Positions 8,706-18,427 of a stretch of 37,598 nt of DNA are shown here, piece by piece. Numbering within the stretch: the stretch's first letter is position 1; the number at the start of each line of letters is the position of its first letter. The notes below the pieces were generated by a model, which had not been told where the DNA came from, did no database searches, and saw only the letters and a program-made list of their open reading frames with translations. Source of the DNA: Kriegella aquimaris (GTDB lineage: Bacteria; Bacteroidota; Bacteroidia; Flavobacteriales; Flavobacteriaceae); the NCBI RefSeq assembly GCF_900103215.1, contig NZ_FNGV01000023.1, positions 1-37,598 on the forward strand, written 5' to 3'. The position numbers and the translations under genes were made by a program.

Positions 8706-9881
8706 TTATACGTTGTTCTTATTAGTACTTTCCAATGTCTTCCATCCTTGATATAGAAAACGTGGCGTATGGAAACATCCCTTCCATTTACCTCCTTTTA
8801 GTGAAAGTAACACTTCTCCTTTCTGATCGAGGTAACCGAACCATTCTCCATTCTCCTTATCGGAAAAATGGTTCCAGGCATAATCATGAACCTTTTCGAA
8901 CCATTTCCAACATTTTTCATCTCCCGTTAGCGCATACCCTTTTAACATAGCTAGCATAGCTTCTTGATGAACCCACCAGAGTTTTTGGTTCCCGTCCAAT
9001 CTATCAAGGGGATAACCCTTGGCATCCTTGAAATAAAAAATACCCTTGTAATCTTTGTCCCAGCCATACTCCAGTAATTCAAGGGCAATATCCTTCGCTT
9101 TATGTATTAAATCATTATCCTTGTTTCGCACTCCGATATCCATTACAAACCACATGGACTCCAGTCCATGACCAGGGCAGACCAACCTTCCATCAAATGT
9201 GTCGATGAAACCTCCGTCACTAGCAACATTTTCCAAGATAAACCCGTGTTCTTTTCTATAAAAAACCTCCATAACCTCGTGGACAGCATAATCGATGGTT
9301 TTTCCAACAAGTTCAGGTTCAATAAGATGTTCCACTTCCAAAACAAGATTGGACAAAATCATGGGTAAGGCAAAATTCTTCATGGGACGGGTACCTTGGA
9401 AAGTTTTATCATAGATACCTTTCGGGTGGTCCCTCCTTTCTAAAATGTTTCTAAATGTATCTCTGGCAATATTGTCATATTCTTCTTTCCCCGTAGCTTT
9501 CCCTAATTGGGCGAAGGCCATTACCGCAAAACAATCGGAAAAAATATTATAGGGCTGTACTAACGGTTTCCCTTCACGGGTCAACGAAAAATACCAATTA
9601 CCCTCTTTGTCCATACCGTATTTCTTGAGAAAGTCAGCACCTAAAAGGGCTATATCGAGCCATTCCTTTTTTTGTTCAACATTGTTATAAAGCATAGAAA
9701 ACAGCCAGACCTGTCGACATTGCAACCATATGAACTTATCTTTATCATATACTTTTCCTTCACGGTCAAGACAGGTAAAATAACCACCAAACTCCCAATC
9801 AGGTGAATTTTTCTCCCAAAAGGGAACCACGTCGTTCAAAAGCGCATCCCGATAAGAGTCGGCATATTTTTTAAAATTCAT
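8706..9881 (-). CDS. AGE family sugar epimerase/isomerase
   Basis: This 391-residue cytoplasmic protein (no signal peptide) has the length and motifs of the N-acylglucosamine 2-epimerase/cellobiose 2-epimerase (AGE) superfamily, an (alpha/alpha)6 barrel. Visible blocks are KFIWLQCRQVW (about 49-59), CPGHGLESMWFVMD with an active-site His, LWWVHQEAMLAML with the second catalytic His, and HTPRFLYQGWKTLE at the C-terminus. Members interconvert GlcNAc and ManNAc, epimerise cellobiose or mannobiose at the reducing end, or isomerise mannose and fructose. The sequence does not fix which. It is followed 27 bases on by the sugar permease gene. The nearby mannose-6-phosphate isomerase gene makes a mannose or fructose product plausible, but that is inference. 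Confidence 0.9.
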   Translation of the reverse strand: MNFKKYADSYRDALLNDVVPFWEKNSPDWEFGGYFTCLDREGKVYDKDKFIWLQCRQVWLFSMLYNNVEQKKEWLDIALLGADFLKKYGMDKEGNWYFSLTREGKPLVQPYNIFSDCFAVMAFAQLGKATGKEEYDNIARDTFRNILERRDHPKGIYDKTFQGTRPMKNFALPMILSNLVLEVEHLIEPELVGKTIDYAVHEVMEVFYRKEHGFILENVASDGGFIDTFDGRLVCPGHGLESMWFVMDIGVRNKDNDLIHKAKDIALELLEYGWDKDYKGIFYFKDAKGYPLDRLDGNQKLWWVHQEAMLAMLKGYALTGDEKCWKWFEKVHDYAWNHFSDKENGEWFGYLDQKGEVLLSLKGGKWKGCFHTPRFLYQGWKTLESTNKNNV

Positions 9882-10049
9882 TTATGGACATTTTTTAATT
9901 TCACTTTCCTTTTTTGAGTCCCTATTTTCGACATTAGTCAATGAATGAGACCAAACCTCACTATTCTGAGCTCTTACAGAAGACTTTTCAGTCACTTCCC
10001 AATCTCAATTTTTTGTGCTTTGTATATCGATTTCCTCATCTTATCACAA

Positions 10050-11915
10050 TTAGTTTTCCTTTCCACTATGCAACACAGGTTTTTTAGTTTTTTCCAACCC
10101 TTCTAAATATCCTAAAACGGCCTGTGTAAGATCAATTTCTGCCGAGGATGTAAAGGGAGAGACCCGCTCTACTTCGTAACCACCATGTGACCAAGCCGAC
10201 GCCGTTGGTAAATAACCTAACCATCCGTTCGTGTAACCAAAAAAGAAGGTGTAGAAAAAAGGGGAACGATTGCGAATCTCGTTCGATATCTCATTGAATA
10301 GCTCCACTGGGGCGCCCCATAAGGCTATATCATTGTTGATTGTCAAAAAACGAACAGGGAGTTTGACCATTTTATCTCCGTTTTTGGTGGAAGTATAGGC
10401 ATCTAGATCTGATGGCCAACCGAGGTCAGGTTTCCTGGGAGTTTCGACAACCATCGCTCCCGAATTCAAGAGCACATCAGTGGTCGTAGACACAATTTTT
10501 TGGTTCGCCTCTATAATTTTATCACCTAGAAGCACCCGAAATTCTCCCAAATGACCACTTCTTGGATTTGGGTATACACTATAGATAGGGGCGATATTAC
10601 CTGCGGCACCATTGATAAAGAGAAGTGGAGCACCAATCTCTTGCTCCACATATTCTGAAACAATGCCCGGGGCATCACCACTAATCGCCAAGCTCTCTCC
10701 TCCCAAAACCGTTCCGTGTATGGCATAATTGGAGATCAGGGCCAATGTTTTGCCATCAGCATTGTCAATGCGCATTAAGCCAATACGGCGATCGACAGCT
10801 CCATCAGGATTCATGCCGAGCGAAGCCTTACCGTTCACGTCGATTGCCCGCCGGTTAATATTGGCTCTTGAAAAGCCCCAGCCTACACCCAACCGTGCAG
10901 GTTCTAGATTTTTTCTTGCCTCTAAAATTCCTTCTATTAATTTCTCCTCTACCATGGCGGTATAGTCCGAATCGACTTTGTGTTGTATTCGCTCCCCCCT
11001 ATAGGTGCCATAAATACCTGGAACTCCGACTTCGGGTGCCGAGTGCGTATGGGTAACCGTCCACCACACATCAACGGGTTCAATTCCGTGTTTTTTCTGA
11101 AGCTTATGTGCAACCTTGTCATACTCCGATGGTGAGAATAAACAAATATCGGTCGAGATGATGAAAAATTGTTTTGTACCGTCATCCATTGCCACGATCC
11201 GATGAAAAATACTATCGTGAATACTTTCTGATTTTCGCTCTCCATAACCAAGAAGATATTGGGTATCTGATGGCGTAATATTTTTCTTTACAACGGCTGC
11301 CCTAAATTCCGATTCTGTTGATGACTTCGGCGCCAAGGCTTTTGTTCGTAATGGAACTAATTTGACTTCTCTCAGATCCAACAATGCACCTTCCGTAAAT
11401 TCAGAGGCTGGTTTAAAAATCACCGACTGGCGACCTTTTGATAGACGGATACTTCCGATTTTTATACTTTTAAAAGTTTCCCACGAACCGGTTTTAGCCA
11501 CTTTATTTTTTAGTTCTTTTCTACCCGCTATTAAGACAAAAGGCTTACCTGCTTCTTCATCTGAAACTGACCATTCCAAGAAAACATCGTATTCACCACT
11601 ATTTTTTACTAGAACATCCCATTCTACTCGATCTTTAGATCTAAACCAGCCAAATGCTTTCCATTCCGGCATATATTTAATATCCGGCCCTATTGCTTTT
11701 CCTTTTTCTGCACTTAGCCTGAAGATACCATCGGGTTCTGACCGGACCAATAAATGATTTTGAAAAAAAGTGATACTCATAGCCTGGGATGAAATCAGCA
11801 GAAAAAAAACAGTCAATAGAGAACCAGAGCAACAAATACGTATAAGCTTATTCAAACAATTGTTCAGACGGCCATCTGCTAACGTGAATTTGATTTTGAT
11901 GGAATTCATAATCAT
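10050..11915 (-). CDS. secreted neutral-ceramidase-like hydrolase with N-terminal beta-sandwich domain
   Basis: This 621-residue protein has a signal peptide ending near residue 47 (LLISSQAMS). A beta-sandwich module of CBM6/DUF5077 appearance follows at about 55-190 (WDVLVKNSGEYDVFLEWS, GSIRLSKGRQSVIFKP). A Ceramidase_alk-type domain covers about 203-610, with FRAAVVKKNITP at its start, the metal-site block TVTHTHSAPE (His289, His291), NYAIHGTVLGG, and the ISGDAPG loop that aligns with the catalytic serine region of neutral ceramidases. The C-terminal part has GYTNGWLGYLPTA. Known family members cleave the amide of ceramide, but Bacteroidota homologues in sugar-utilisation loci have no proven substrate. 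It is a paralogue of the gene at 15254-16627 and lies between the PVC-type dehydrogenase (53-base gap) and the AGE gene. Confidence 0.83.
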   Translation of the reverse strand: MIMNSIKIKFTLADGRLNNCLNKLIRICCSGSLLTVFFLLISSQAMSITFFQNHLLVRSEPDGIFRLSAEKGKAIGPDIKYMPEWKAFGWFRSKDRVEWDVLVKNSGEYDVFLEWSVSDEEAGKPFVLIAGRKELKNKVAKTGSWETFKSIKIGSIRLSKGRQSVIFKPASEFTEGALLDLREVKLVPLRTKALAPKSSTESEFRAAVVKKNITPSDTQYLLGYGERKSESIHDSIFHRIVAMDDGTKQFFIISTDICLFSPSEYDKVAHKLQKKHGIEPVDVWWTVTHTHSAPEVGVPGIYGTYRGERIQHKVDSDYTAMVEEKLIEGILEARKNLEPARLGVGWGFSRANINRRAIDVNGKASLGMNPDGAVDRRIGLMRIDNADGKTLALISNYAIHGTVLGGESLAISGDAPGIVSEYVEQEIGAPLLFINGAAGNIAPIYSVYPNPRSGHLGEFRVLLGDKIIEANQKIVSTTTDVLLNSGAMVVETPRKPDLGWPSDLDAYTSTKNGDKMVKLPVRFLTINNDIALWGAPVELFNEISNEIRNRSPFFYTFFFGYTNGWLGYLPTASAWSHGGYEVERVSPFTSSAEIDLTQAVLGYLEGLEKTKKPVLHSGKEN

Positions 11916-11968
11916 TGCCTTACTATTTTTAGATTTCTATAGACACCTACTTTTAGTACCATTTACTT

Positions 11969-14900
11969 TTATTTCACCTCTTTGATATAGGCCAACAAAT
12001 CTGCCATTTGTTGTTGATCGATACTATTCTCCAATCCTGCCGGCATGGCCGACATCCCTAATGATTGCAATGACTCAATATCTTGACGGGAAATAGTCGT
12101 TTCTTGTCCGCCAGTTTTGCGCAGCGTGATAGCGGTCGGGGTCTCTGCCGAAACAATCCCTTGTATTGATTCACCACTATTCAATGTCACTGTCCAAAGG
12201 TCAAATCCATCTGCGATTGATTGGGCCGGATCTAAAATATCGTTAAGAATGGATGCTGCCTGCCGATTTCTTATGGTGGCAAGATCAGGGCCGTAATTGG
12301 TTCCGATAGTGCCTCCGATTTGATGGCAGATGGCACAGTTTTGTTGGAATACCTGCTTTCCCTCGAAAGCCTTTCCCGATAACTCAAGGGAAGCCCAATA
12401 TTGCTTTACGATTTCCTGTCGCTGATTGTTCGCGTCCTCGGAAAACAAGATGCGGGCGCGGTCTTTCTGCGCTTCATCTCTTCTTGTCATGAGGCGCACC
12501 GCCATTAAACGGTCTATATCGGTTTTCTTTATTTGCCCTGTTTCAATAGCGTCTAGGAGTAAATCAGTTCTATCTTCGTTGTTGAGAAAAGTAGGTAGGG
12601 CCGCACTACGCACATCAGGCGTCATTACCTGCCACTGTTCCAGCACATATTCGCTCACCATCGGACCAGGTATAGAACTCAGTGTTTGCAATGCCGCTAG
12701 TTGAACGGGCAATGGTTCGCTTGGAACAATTAATTCTTTCAACATGGTACTATCTCGGCCTGGATTTCCAAGCGCAAGAAAATTTATAGCCTCCGCCCTC
12801 CTTTTTTCCGGTAACTTACGATTCTTCGCCATTTTTTCTGCCCGATGAATCGCATTTAAAGTTACTGGCCCATCAGGAAGCCCCATACCTTGCAGCAGCT
12901 GTAGCGAGGCATTTCTAATAGCCGCGGAAGGGTGCTGAAAAAACGCTGCGACCAGTGCATTCTGTTCCTCCCGATAATTAACGGACGACAATTCCTTGCT
13001 TTTAATTCCATCTGCAAGTCCTTTTAGGATAGGCGCCTGCCAAGCGTATGCTTCTTTTGAACCGCTTTTTGTGGCTCTTTTCAAGAGTTTTCTCAACTCC
13101 GATGGTTGCCCGTTTCTTCCTATCATAGCACTCAACCGTTGCACGAGTGAAGCATATGCCGGAATATCTGCTTGAAAGCGATTGAGAACCGCTTCTAATA
13201 AGTCATTCTCATTGAGGGAAGTGGCAGAAAGTGCGGCAACTTGAATCCAATAATCCTGAACATCGTTGAACAACATCTTTTCTCTTGCCTTTGTTACGGA
13301 TGGCGTATCAACAAAACCCAATGTAAGCAACAATTGAAACCGCACCTTACTATTCGCATCATCCTGTAGTGCCACCAATGCATCGGTCATCGTAGCATCA
13401 TCAAGATGTAATTCGGCCAACCTTATGGCATTTTCCCGAATACCCGGAACCTCGTCCGTGAGTGCCTGTTTAATCATTTCCGTAGAAAGCTGTCCCAACC
13501 CCTGTAATGTCCATAAGGCATGCAACCGGCCCAAAGGAGATTCTATATTTTTGGCCATTTGCCTTAACAAGGGAACAGCCTCTTTTTCTTTGCGAGACAC
13601 TAAAAGACGTTGCGCATTTCGGCGCCACCAAATATTAGAACTTGCCAATGCATCTACCAATTGTTCAATAGAAGCTTCCCCAAGACGGAAACCTTTGGAT
13701 TGATCAACCGATCTAGCACCCGTTGGGGTAATGCGATAAATACGACCCTTTTCAGTTCCATCATAAAGTTCACCAGATTGCACTACTTCTTCTGCCATCC
13801 ATTCAGGATGCTCAATAATTTTTCGGTAATAATCGATTACATAAAGCGCACCATCGGGTCCGGTATACATGTTGACAGGACGAAACCAAGAATCAGTGGA
13901 GGCGAGAAACTCCTTTTGTTGATAGACTCGAGATGCGGTATAGCTGACCCCATCATCTGCCAGCTTATCTACATGAACAAGATTATTTACGGGCTCGGCA
14001 ACAAATGTCGAATTGTCGAATTCTGTTGGAAAGGCCCCACCTTGATATGCTTCAAGGCCCGTGGCCGAAGTAAACACACCTACGGTAGTAAGCAATTGGT
14101 GCTGTGGGTTTTTAGTAATAGGGTATACATCGGCGGGTTGGCCATGATCGGAAAGGGTTTGGGTAACTCTTGTTACAAGAAGATCAGGGTTACGTTGCAG
14201 GTATCTCGCGGCAATCAGTTCTTGAAAGATATGATTGGAATTGTTTAGCAAAAGATGATGACCCCAGGCGTCGAATGTTTGACCGAATTGTGAAGCGGCA
14301 GCGGTCATTTGCAACTCAGGGGTGTCAGGTCGGAAACGGACATTACGACCGTTGGCATTTTGAGGTAGACGTGGACCTTGAGGTAGTTGCGGAAAAAGGA
14401 TATCTTCCCCCTCGTCACCGAATTCGTCTTTATAAGATTGCGTAGCGACTGAAGGCTCATGGGCCAAATAAATCCAATTATCGAGCCCATACAATGGGTT
14501 ATTAAGATTGTGTTGTGGATTTGACAAAGCAAAACCGGTGAGCAGGGTTTCCCTAATATCTGCTTTTCCGTCATCGTTTGTATCCTCCAAATAAATAACA
14601 TCGGGAGCATCAGTAACCAAGACACCTTTTTTCCAGCGCATGATACCTGTAGGAAGCATTAGACCATCGGCAAAGACGGTGCTTTTATCAATTTGTCCGT
14701 CACCATCGTTATCAGTTAATAGCTTTATCTTGCCAGTACCGCCCTTATCTAAAGGATAACCGTGTAATTCAACGACATACATCAGTCCGTTTTCATCAAT
14801 CATCATATCGACGGGATCGGAAATCATAGGTTCTGACGCAACCAATTCGATTTCGAAACCTGATACTATTCTTAAGGTCGAAAGTGCTTTTTCGGCTGAT

Positions 14901-15016
14901 TCACTAAACGGAGCGTCAAGAACGTTCCGACAACTTACCATAATTAATAGTAAACTACATAGCGAAAAAAGAAAACAACATCTAGGAGGGCATAGGCAAT
15001 TATGTTTCATTCTCAA
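11969..15016 (-). CDS. PVC-type membrane-bound dehydrogenase with HEAT repeats and haem-c domain
   Basis: This 1015-residue lipoprotein has a signal ending MVSC (Cys29). The first half, about 40-430, is a beta-propeller of the putative membrane-bound dehydrogenase type (Piru_Ver), related in fold to soluble PQQ glucose dehydrogenase, with repeated Asp-rich loops such as DNDGDGQIDKST and DTNDDGKADI. HEAT-like helical repeats cover about 450-830. The C-terminal Pirellula/Verrucomicrobium-type haem domain contains CAICH at residues 894-898 and a likely distal Met in LGMSAMPAGLE. The family is presumed to oxidise a sugar-like substrate and pass electrons to its own haem, though no substrate is established. 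It stands between the two ceramidase-like genes on the same strand, which suggests a shared substrate. The product should be periplasmic or surface-exposed. Confidence 0.9.
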   Translation of the reverse strand: MRMKHNCLCPPRCCFLFSLCSLLLIMVSCRNVLDAPFSESAEKALSTLRIVSGFEIELVASEPMISDPVDMMIDENGLMYVVELHGYPLDKGGTGKIKLLTDNDGDGQIDKSTVFADGLMLPTGIMRWKKGVLVTDAPDVIYLEDTNDDGKADIRETLLTGFALSNPQHNLNNPLYGLDNWIYLAHEPSVATQSYKDEFGDEGEDILFPQLPQGPRLPQNANGRNVRFRPDTPELQMTAAASQFGQTFDAWGHHLLLNNSNHIFQELIAARYLQRNPDLLVTRVTQTLSDHGQPADVYPITKNPQHQLLTTVGVFTSATGLEAYQGGAFPTEFDNSTFVAEPVNNLVHVDKLADDGVSYTASRVYQQKEFLASTDSWFRPVNMYTGPDGALYVIDYYRKIIEHPEWMAEEVVQSGELYDGTEKGRIYRITPTGARSVDQSKGFRLGEASIEQLVDALASSNIWWRRNAQRLLVSRKEKEAVPLLRQMAKNIESPLGRLHALWTLQGLGQLSTEMIKQALTDEVPGIRENAIRLAELHLDDATMTDALVALQDDANSKVRFQLLLTLGFVDTPSVTKAREKMLFNDVQDYWIQVAALSATSLNENDLLEAVLNRFQADIPAYASLVQRLSAMIGRNGQPSELRKLLKRATKSGSKEAYAWQAPILKGLADGIKSKELSSVNYREEQNALVAAFFQHPSAAIRNASLQLLQGMGLPDGPVTLNAIHRAEKMAKNRKLPEKRRAEAINFLALGNPGRDSTMLKELIVPSEPLPVQLAALQTLSSIPGPMVSEYVLEQWQVMTPDVRSAALPTFLNNEDRTDLLLDAIETGQIKKTDIDRLMAVRLMTRRDEAQKDRARILFSEDANNQRQEIVKQYWASLELSGKAFEGKQVFQQNCAICHQIGGTIGTNYGPDLATIRNRQAASILNDILDPAQSIADGFDLWTVTLNSGESIQGIVSAETPTAITLRKTGGQETTISRQDIESLQSLGMSAMPAGLENSIDQQQMADLLAYIKEVK

Positions 15017-15253
15017 TTTTTCATTTGAACCAAAGGTTATAAATTCATGCCTTCTATCAATTATATATATTGCTATTTAATAATGACTTTTTAACATTTA
15101 AAGCATTAATACTCTTTACATTATATATCAACTTATAATTCGTCAGTATTATTAAATTTTACTGTTTTCCGGCTATATAAAAACATTTTTGCGATAAAGG
15201 CAAGAGCTGCAATGGTTGACTATTCGCAGTTTAAACGATGAGAAACCATCAGC

Positions 15254-16627
15254 TTATTGCCCTTCAAGATAACCTAGCACTGCCTGTTTAAGGTCTGTTT
15301 CTGCAGAAGGCGTAAAGGGAGAAACTGTTTCTACTTCATACCCCCCTTGTTCCCAAGAAGTGGCGGTGGGCAAATAGCCGAGCCAGCCGTTGGTATACCC
15401 AAAATAAAAAGTAAAAGGGAAAGGGGAACGATTGCGTATCTCGTTCGATATTTCATTGAACAACTCTAAGGGTGCACTCCATATGACCAAATCATCATTA
15501 ATATTTAAGAAACGAATTGGCAGCCGCACCATGTTTTTCCCATCATCGGTGGTTCTTGTATAGTTTTGGAGTTCCGATGGCCAGCCCAAGCCAGGCTTTC
15601 TAGGGGTATCTACGGTCAATACCCCAGAATTTAATGACACCTCATTGGTGGTGGATAAAATCCTTCGATTCGCCTCTACGATCTTATCGCCCAGAAGTAC
15701 ACGGAATTCCCCCAAATGGCCTCTATTTGGATTTGGATATACACTGTAGATGGGAGCGATATCACCTGCAGCTCCATTAATGAAAAGAACCAGTGCTCCG
15801 ATCTTTTGCTCGACATATTCTGAAACAATGCCCGGGGCATCACCACTAATCTCCAAGTTCTCGCCCCCCAAAACCGTTCCGTGAATAGCATAGTTAGAGA
15901 TCAGCGCCAGCGGGCTGCCGTCTTCCCTATCAATTCGCATTAAGCCAATACGCCGATCGACAGCTCCGTCGGGGTTCATACCAAGAGAGGCCTTACCATC
16001 AATATTTATTGCCCGACGGTTAATATTGGCCTGTGAAAAGCCCCAGCCCAAACCTAGCCGTGCGGGTTCAAGGTTCTTGAGCGCTTCTAAAATTCCATTT
16101 ATCAGTTTTTCCTCTACTTCAGCTGTATATTCGGGATTAGCTTCATGTTGATAGCGGTCACCCATAAAAACAGCCGGAAGTCCTGGCGGCCCCAGTTCTG
16201 GTGCAGAGTGCGTATGGGTAACCGTCCACCAGAAATTAACCGGATCAATGCCGTATTGGTCTTCTAGCTTAGCTGCGACATGATCATACTCGGCAGGTGA
16301 AAGAACACATATATCAGATGACACTAAAATGAACTTATTTTCGCCATCATCCATAGCGACAATACGATGGTAAATACTATCGTTGACTCCTATCGATTTT
16401 CGTGCCCCATACCCCAGCAACCATTGGGGACTTTTAGGGGTAATATTAATTTTTTCTACAGATGCCCGAAACACGCCAGATAGACTTTCTTCTTTCAAAG
16501 GAACAGAAGTATGAGTCTGTTGAGTAAAACCCTCAGCTATTAAGTTATCCTTTTGATTATAAGCAAACCCAGTGGCACAGCTAAATATCAAAAAAAATGA
16601 AAAAATTATCTTGAACGTCTTTACCAT
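15254..16627 (-). CDS. secreted neutral-ceramidase-like hydrolase, short paralogue
   Basis: This 457-residue paralogue of the 10050-11915 product lacks the N-terminal beta-sandwich. A signal peptide (about 1-22) is followed by a 30-residue linker and then the Ceramidase_alk-like domain from about 52 (FRASVEKINITP), with TVTHTHSAPELG (His138, His140), NYAIHGTVLGG, LEISGDAPG and GYTNGWLGYLPTA. The two genes still share a 39-base identical stretch (10648-10686 and 15813-15851), so the duplication is fairly recent or kept similar by conversion. It is the first gene of the minus-strand run that continues into the PVC-type dehydrogenase after a 237-base AT-rich gap, long enough to hold a separate promoter. 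The exact substrate is unknown; an amidase or esterase role on a glycolipid or acylated glycan is possible. Confidence 0.82.
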   Translation of the reverse strand: MVKTFKIIFSFFLIFSCATGFAYNQKDNLIAEGFTQQTHTSVPLKEESLSGVFRASVEKINITPKSPQWLLGYGARKSIGVNDSIYHRIVAMDDGENKFILVSSDICVLSPAEYDHVAAKLEDQYGIDPVNFWWTVTHTHSAPELGPPGLPAVFMGDRYQHEANPEYTAEVEEKLINGILEALKNLEPARLGLGWGFSQANINRRAINIDGKASLGMNPDGAVDRRIGLMRIDREDGSPLALISNYAIHGTVLGGENLEISGDAPGIVSEYVEQKIGALVLFINGAAGDIAPIYSVYPNPNRGHLGEFRVLLGDKIVEANRRILSTTNEVSLNSGVLTVDTPRKPGLGWPSELQNYTRTTDDGKNMVRLPIRFLNINDDLVIWSAPLELFNEISNEIRNRSPFPFTFYFGYTNGWLGYLPTATSWEQGGYEVETVSPFTPSAETDLKQAVLGYLEGQ

Positions 16628-16838
16628 GGTATTAATTTAAGAAAATTGACTTTTATTTTTGAATTGCCCTAGCGATCTTGATATTAGATTTCTTCCAGTG
16701 TAGATTTTTTAAAAGTAGCATAATCATATTTAATGGCGTCTCAACTAGCACTATCAATTTATTCAATCGAATAATTACCGGTATCCGTTTTTCAAAATCA
16801 GTTCATACTTAGTTTTCCGAGAAAATTTAGTTCTACTT

Positions 16839-18221
16839 TCAATACTTATAGCTATCAAAAGGTGCAGAGTTTTTTGGGTCAACAGGGCGATAATAATTAT
16901 TGGCGCAATTTCCAGTTTCGGCCACAGCACTTCCACCGTCTCCAAAAGTGATGATATTGTCCGCGACTACACAGTCACTACTGTTGTTCAACCGCACAAC
17001 GGTTTGACTGATTAGGGTATGTATGATGTTATTGGAAAACAATAATCGCTTTGCATTGTCAAACTGAATGAACGATTGGCCATTGGATTCCGCATCAATG
17101 GTGCGGGTTCTTTTTCTACTATCGATATACTGGGTAATGGAATTTCCAGATACGTTTAGACCTTGAGACTCCTTTACGTGGCAGAAAGAACCATAAGCCG
17201 CGGCTCCTGTTGATATTTTCCAATTATATACCGAATTACCTGTAATCGTCGAATTCACGATGTTATCGATTTCAAAACATTTACTGATGTAGGCAAATGT
17301 ATTATCGTGAAAGGTCGAGAATATAGGTTTACCGAGAACCATTGCCGTTTCCAGATCAGCGAATAGGTTGTCGCTGACCATCATGCCCTGTCCATTACCT
17401 TCGAGACGTATTCCATAGGTCAATTGGCCGAACCAGTTTTTGTGGATATAACTTACATCACAATCGGCAATTTCGATACCTACGTACAGTTCCGTAAAAT
17501 AACAACCGGTGACCCGCAACAATTCACATTTTGAGACGCCTTCCCCTTTCGGTGCCTTCGGTAAAACAATGGCCCGCTGCCCTTCTGCTTCAACATTGGT
17601 ATACCTGTCTTTTGCCGGGTACCAATGTAATCCCCTGAAATTGGGTTCGTCCCCTCGAAACCGACTATAACCATCGGCGGTATTCACCCCTGTATTATTG
17701 TATCCTACGAACGACAGGTTTTCCAATTCTACCTTTAAGTTTTGATTGTGCCATGGGCTTTCCCCTGATGGAAAAGCACTGCTGCGCCCCGCATAATCGA
17801 ATGTTATACAATCGGGACCGCTTTTCTTTCCAAACCTAAAAATTGTTCCCCCTTTAAGATTGGCGCCATGAACGTCTATGCCCCCATGGCCATTTCCGAT
17901 TATTTTTACACTGGCCATCTTAATTTTAACAGGAGCATTAAGATAATAAACTCCTGGTGCAAAAGAAATTGTTGCGGAAGCATCCTTTATGGCCGAAAGC
18001 TCATCAAAAATAGCCTGTAAAGCCTCGGACACATCTAGCTTCCCCGTATTGTTCAAATGATAGCTTCGTTTCCCGGTATTCGTAAGTGCCTCTACAGTGG
18101 CAAAATTGATTTCGGTCACTTGTATTTCCGTCGGGTTTTGAAAACCGTTCTGGGAACGGATTTCCGAGGAAACAAAAAACAGGCAGATCAATGCGATGAT
18201 TACCGATATGTTTTCTTTCAT
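16839..18221 (-). CDS. secreted right-handed beta-helix protein, possibly GH91-like
   Basis: This 460-residue protein has a signal peptide at about 1-23. The N-terminal cap (DVSEALQAIFDELSAI, then ISFAPGVYYLNAPVKI and VKIIGNGHGG at about 62-115) resembles the opening of pectate-lyase-like and GH91 inulin fructotransferase proteins. After it come successive short parallel-helix coils with N-x-I/F signatures (VTGCYFTEL, IHKNWFGQ, VSDNLFADLE, FHDNTFAYI, ITGNSVYNW, VSGNSITQYI, FSNNIIHTL, VADNIITFGD). Such proteins are lyases, glycosidases or epimerases acting on polyuronides, fructans or similar glycans. Catalytic residues cannot be assigned by eye. It is divergent from the mannose-6-phosphate isomerase gene across 206 bases. 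The GH91 comparison is from remembered consensus and is tentative. Confidence 0.72.
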   Translation of the reverse strand: MKENISVIIALICLFFVSSEIRSQNGFQNPTEIQVTEINFATVEALTNTGKRSYHLNNTGKLDVSEALQAIFDELSAIKDASATISFAPGVYYLNAPVKIKMASVKIIGNGHGGIDVHGANLKGGTIFRFGKKSGPDCITFDYAGRSSAFPSGESPWHNQNLKVELENLSFVGYNNTGVNTADGYSRFRGDEPNFRGLHWYPAKDRYTNVEAEGQRAIVLPKAPKGEGVSKCELLRVTGCYFTELYVGIEIADCDVSYIHKNWFGQLTYGIRLEGNGQGMMVSDNLFADLETAMVLGKPIFSTFHDNTFAYISKCFEIDNIVNSTITGNSVYNWKISTGAAAYGSFCHVKESQGLNVSGNSITQYIDSRKRTRTIDAESNGQSFIQFDNAKRLLFSNNIIHTLISQTVVRLNNSSDCVVADNIITFGDGGSAVAETGNCANNYYRPVDPKNSAPFDSYKY

Positions 18222-18427
18222 TTATAGCGTTTCTGGTATTTGCTCTCGAATATATACTATTCTCAATAAGTATCGGAAAACTGATAGGAAATCCCTATTT
18301 TTTTATTCGGATGGGTATACATTATAAAAGTATGGATTTACTAAAATATCGCTTAATGGAACTTTTGTTTTTTATCTTTACTTCCTATCTAGGAATTCAA
18401 GGCATTTTAACATAATAAACTATACTA

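Noticed and set aside
15017-15253. TAACCTTTG upstream of the PVC-type dehydrogenase as a promoter
   Set aside because: It has three bases, not two, between TA and TTTG, and there is no matching -33 element.
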